Shown in pieces: positions 12,790 through 13,380 of a stretch of 13,380 nt of DNA; position 1 is the stretch's first letter, and every line of letters begins with the position of its first letter. Made by a program: the position numbers and the translations under genes. Origin of the DNA: Candidatus Latescibacterota bacterium (GTDB taxonomy: Bacteria; Latescibacterota; UBA2968; GCA-2709665); assembly GCA_030746455.1 (NCBI GenBank), contig JASLMQ010000338.1, positions 1 through 13,380 of the forward strand, read 5' to 3'. Below the pieces are notes generated by a model that did no database searches, had not been told where the DNA came from, and was given only the letters and a program-made list of their open reading frames with translations.

Positions 12790-13380
12790 CTATCGCCTCG
12801 ACCCCTTCCTTCGCCTACGCCCGTAGGCCACATCTTTCGGTGGCTCGGGCAGTTCCTGGGTTTGTTCCATCCGGGAGACAGGCGCGGGCACGGCGGGTGT
12901 CTCCGGCATCTCCTCGACCGAGAGATACTCTGGGGGGATCTCGGGTGACAGGATGGTCGGCCCGCAGTCATAGAAAGGAATGCCCGATTCGTGGGCCCTC
13001 AGGGCATCCACCCGGATGACGGCGCCGCCGTATCGCCCCCGCCCCCCGAGTCGTGCGGCCACCTCCGCCTCGAACGACAGGTGAACGTACTTGCGGTCCA
13101 GGGGCTTGAGCCCGTCACTGAGGGTCTGCTCTACATCCCTCGTGTCGAGGCCCTTGTACAGGTGTTCCGGCGGCGCCACGGGATCGAGCCCGAGGTCGAC
13201 ATCGAAGCTGTGGCCATACCGCGCCCGAATGCGCCCCTCCACGATCTCGAACCGCTTCTTCTCACCGCCGCAAACGACCTCTTCGATGTCCGCCAGCTGG
13301 ATCGCGGGCACCCGCCCGCGCATCGCCTCCAGTACCGACTCCAGGTCCGCGTATCCGTAGCGATCCACTTCGACACCGAA
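12790..13380 (-). CDS. kptA: RNA 2'-phosphotransferase (Tpt1/KptA), N-terminus beyond window
   Basis: A Tpt1/KptA-type enzyme, which moves an internal RNA 2'-phosphate to NAD+ and is also known to ADP-ribosylate nucleic acid or nucleotide ends. The visible 196 residues include RFEIVEGRIRARYGHS, PPEHLYKGL, PLDRKYVHLS, YGGAVIRVDA and FYDCGPTILSPEIPPEYL, all in family order. The Arg-His pair of the missing N-terminus cannot be checked because the frame is open at the right edge. The usual LYHGT signature reads LYKGL, so the NAD-contacting His is a Lys here. After the fold comes a 40-residue tail, Pro/Glu-rich and ending in basic GRRRRKGSRR, which is unusual and may bind RNA. The stop TAG is at 12790-12792. 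A 107-bp gap leads to the cyclase gene. Confidence 0.88.
   Translation of the reverse strand, partial: FGVEVDRYGYADLESVLEAMRGRVPAIQLADIEEVVCGGEKKRFEIVEGRIRARYGHSFDVDLGLDPVAPPEHLYKGLDTRDVEQTLSDGLKPLDRKYVHLSFEAEVAARLGGRGRYGGAVIRVDALRAHESGIPFYDCGPTILSPEIPPEYLSVEEMPETPAVPAPVSRMEQTQELPEPPKDVAYGRRRRKGSRR

Noticed and set aside
1..13380. CRISPR arrays, tRNA/rRNA genes, insertion sequences, phage genes
   Set aside because: No direct-repeat array, RNA gene signature, transposase or integrase was seen on either strand.

Overview
The window is a gene-dense, GC-rich (about 60-65% by eye) piece of chromosome that looks bacterial. Supporting signs are Shine-Dalgarno-led genes, frequent GTG starts, two sigma-70-like promoters and an intrinsic terminator. 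A YfiO/BamD-like TPR lipoprotein suggests a diderm (Gram-negative-type) cell. The phylum cannot be fixed from the sequence. An archaeal-style diadenylate cyclase and a KptA protein point away from the best-studied proteobacteria and towards a deep-branching or candidate phylum, but this is inference.

Layout. (1) Bases 1-3932, minus strand: an operon read right to left, TPR lipoprotein > MoxR AAA+ ATPase > DUF58 protein > ABC ATPase > ABC-2 permease (cut by the left edge). From moxR to the permease the four ORFs lie in one continuous reading frame, separated by single stop codons. (2) Bases 3933-4395: a divergent intergenic region with a good promoter facing each way. (3) Bases 4396-5892, plus strand: a lone ParA/MinD-like ATPase with two C-terminal membrane helices, with its own consensus promoter and strong terminator. 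The terminator hairpin lies inside the 3' end of the convergent gene. (4) Bases 5902-13380, minus strand: a second gene cluster, kptA (5' end beyond the window) > DacZ-type c-di-AMP synthase > trkA > trkH > DUF1854 protein > two-TM RCK potassium channel > GT-C membrane glycosyltransferase.

How they may work together. The second cluster puts a c-di-AMP-making enzyme directly upstream of a Trk potassium uptake system (TrkA gate, TrkH pore) and a separate RCK-gated K+ channel. In several bacteria c-di-AMP binds RCK_C domains and restrains K+ uptake, so this reads as a self-contained second-messenger/potassium homeostasis locus: sensor-synthase, importer and possible exporter. A DUF1854 protein of unknown function sits between importer and channel and is the best candidate for an undescribed component. 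The first operon is a MoxR/DUF58/ABC assembly of the kind often annotated as 'gliding' (Gld) genes. Its real role is probably envelope-related but is not established. The membrane-tethered ParA-like ATPase is the least explained gene and looks like an independent transcription unit placed between the two operons.
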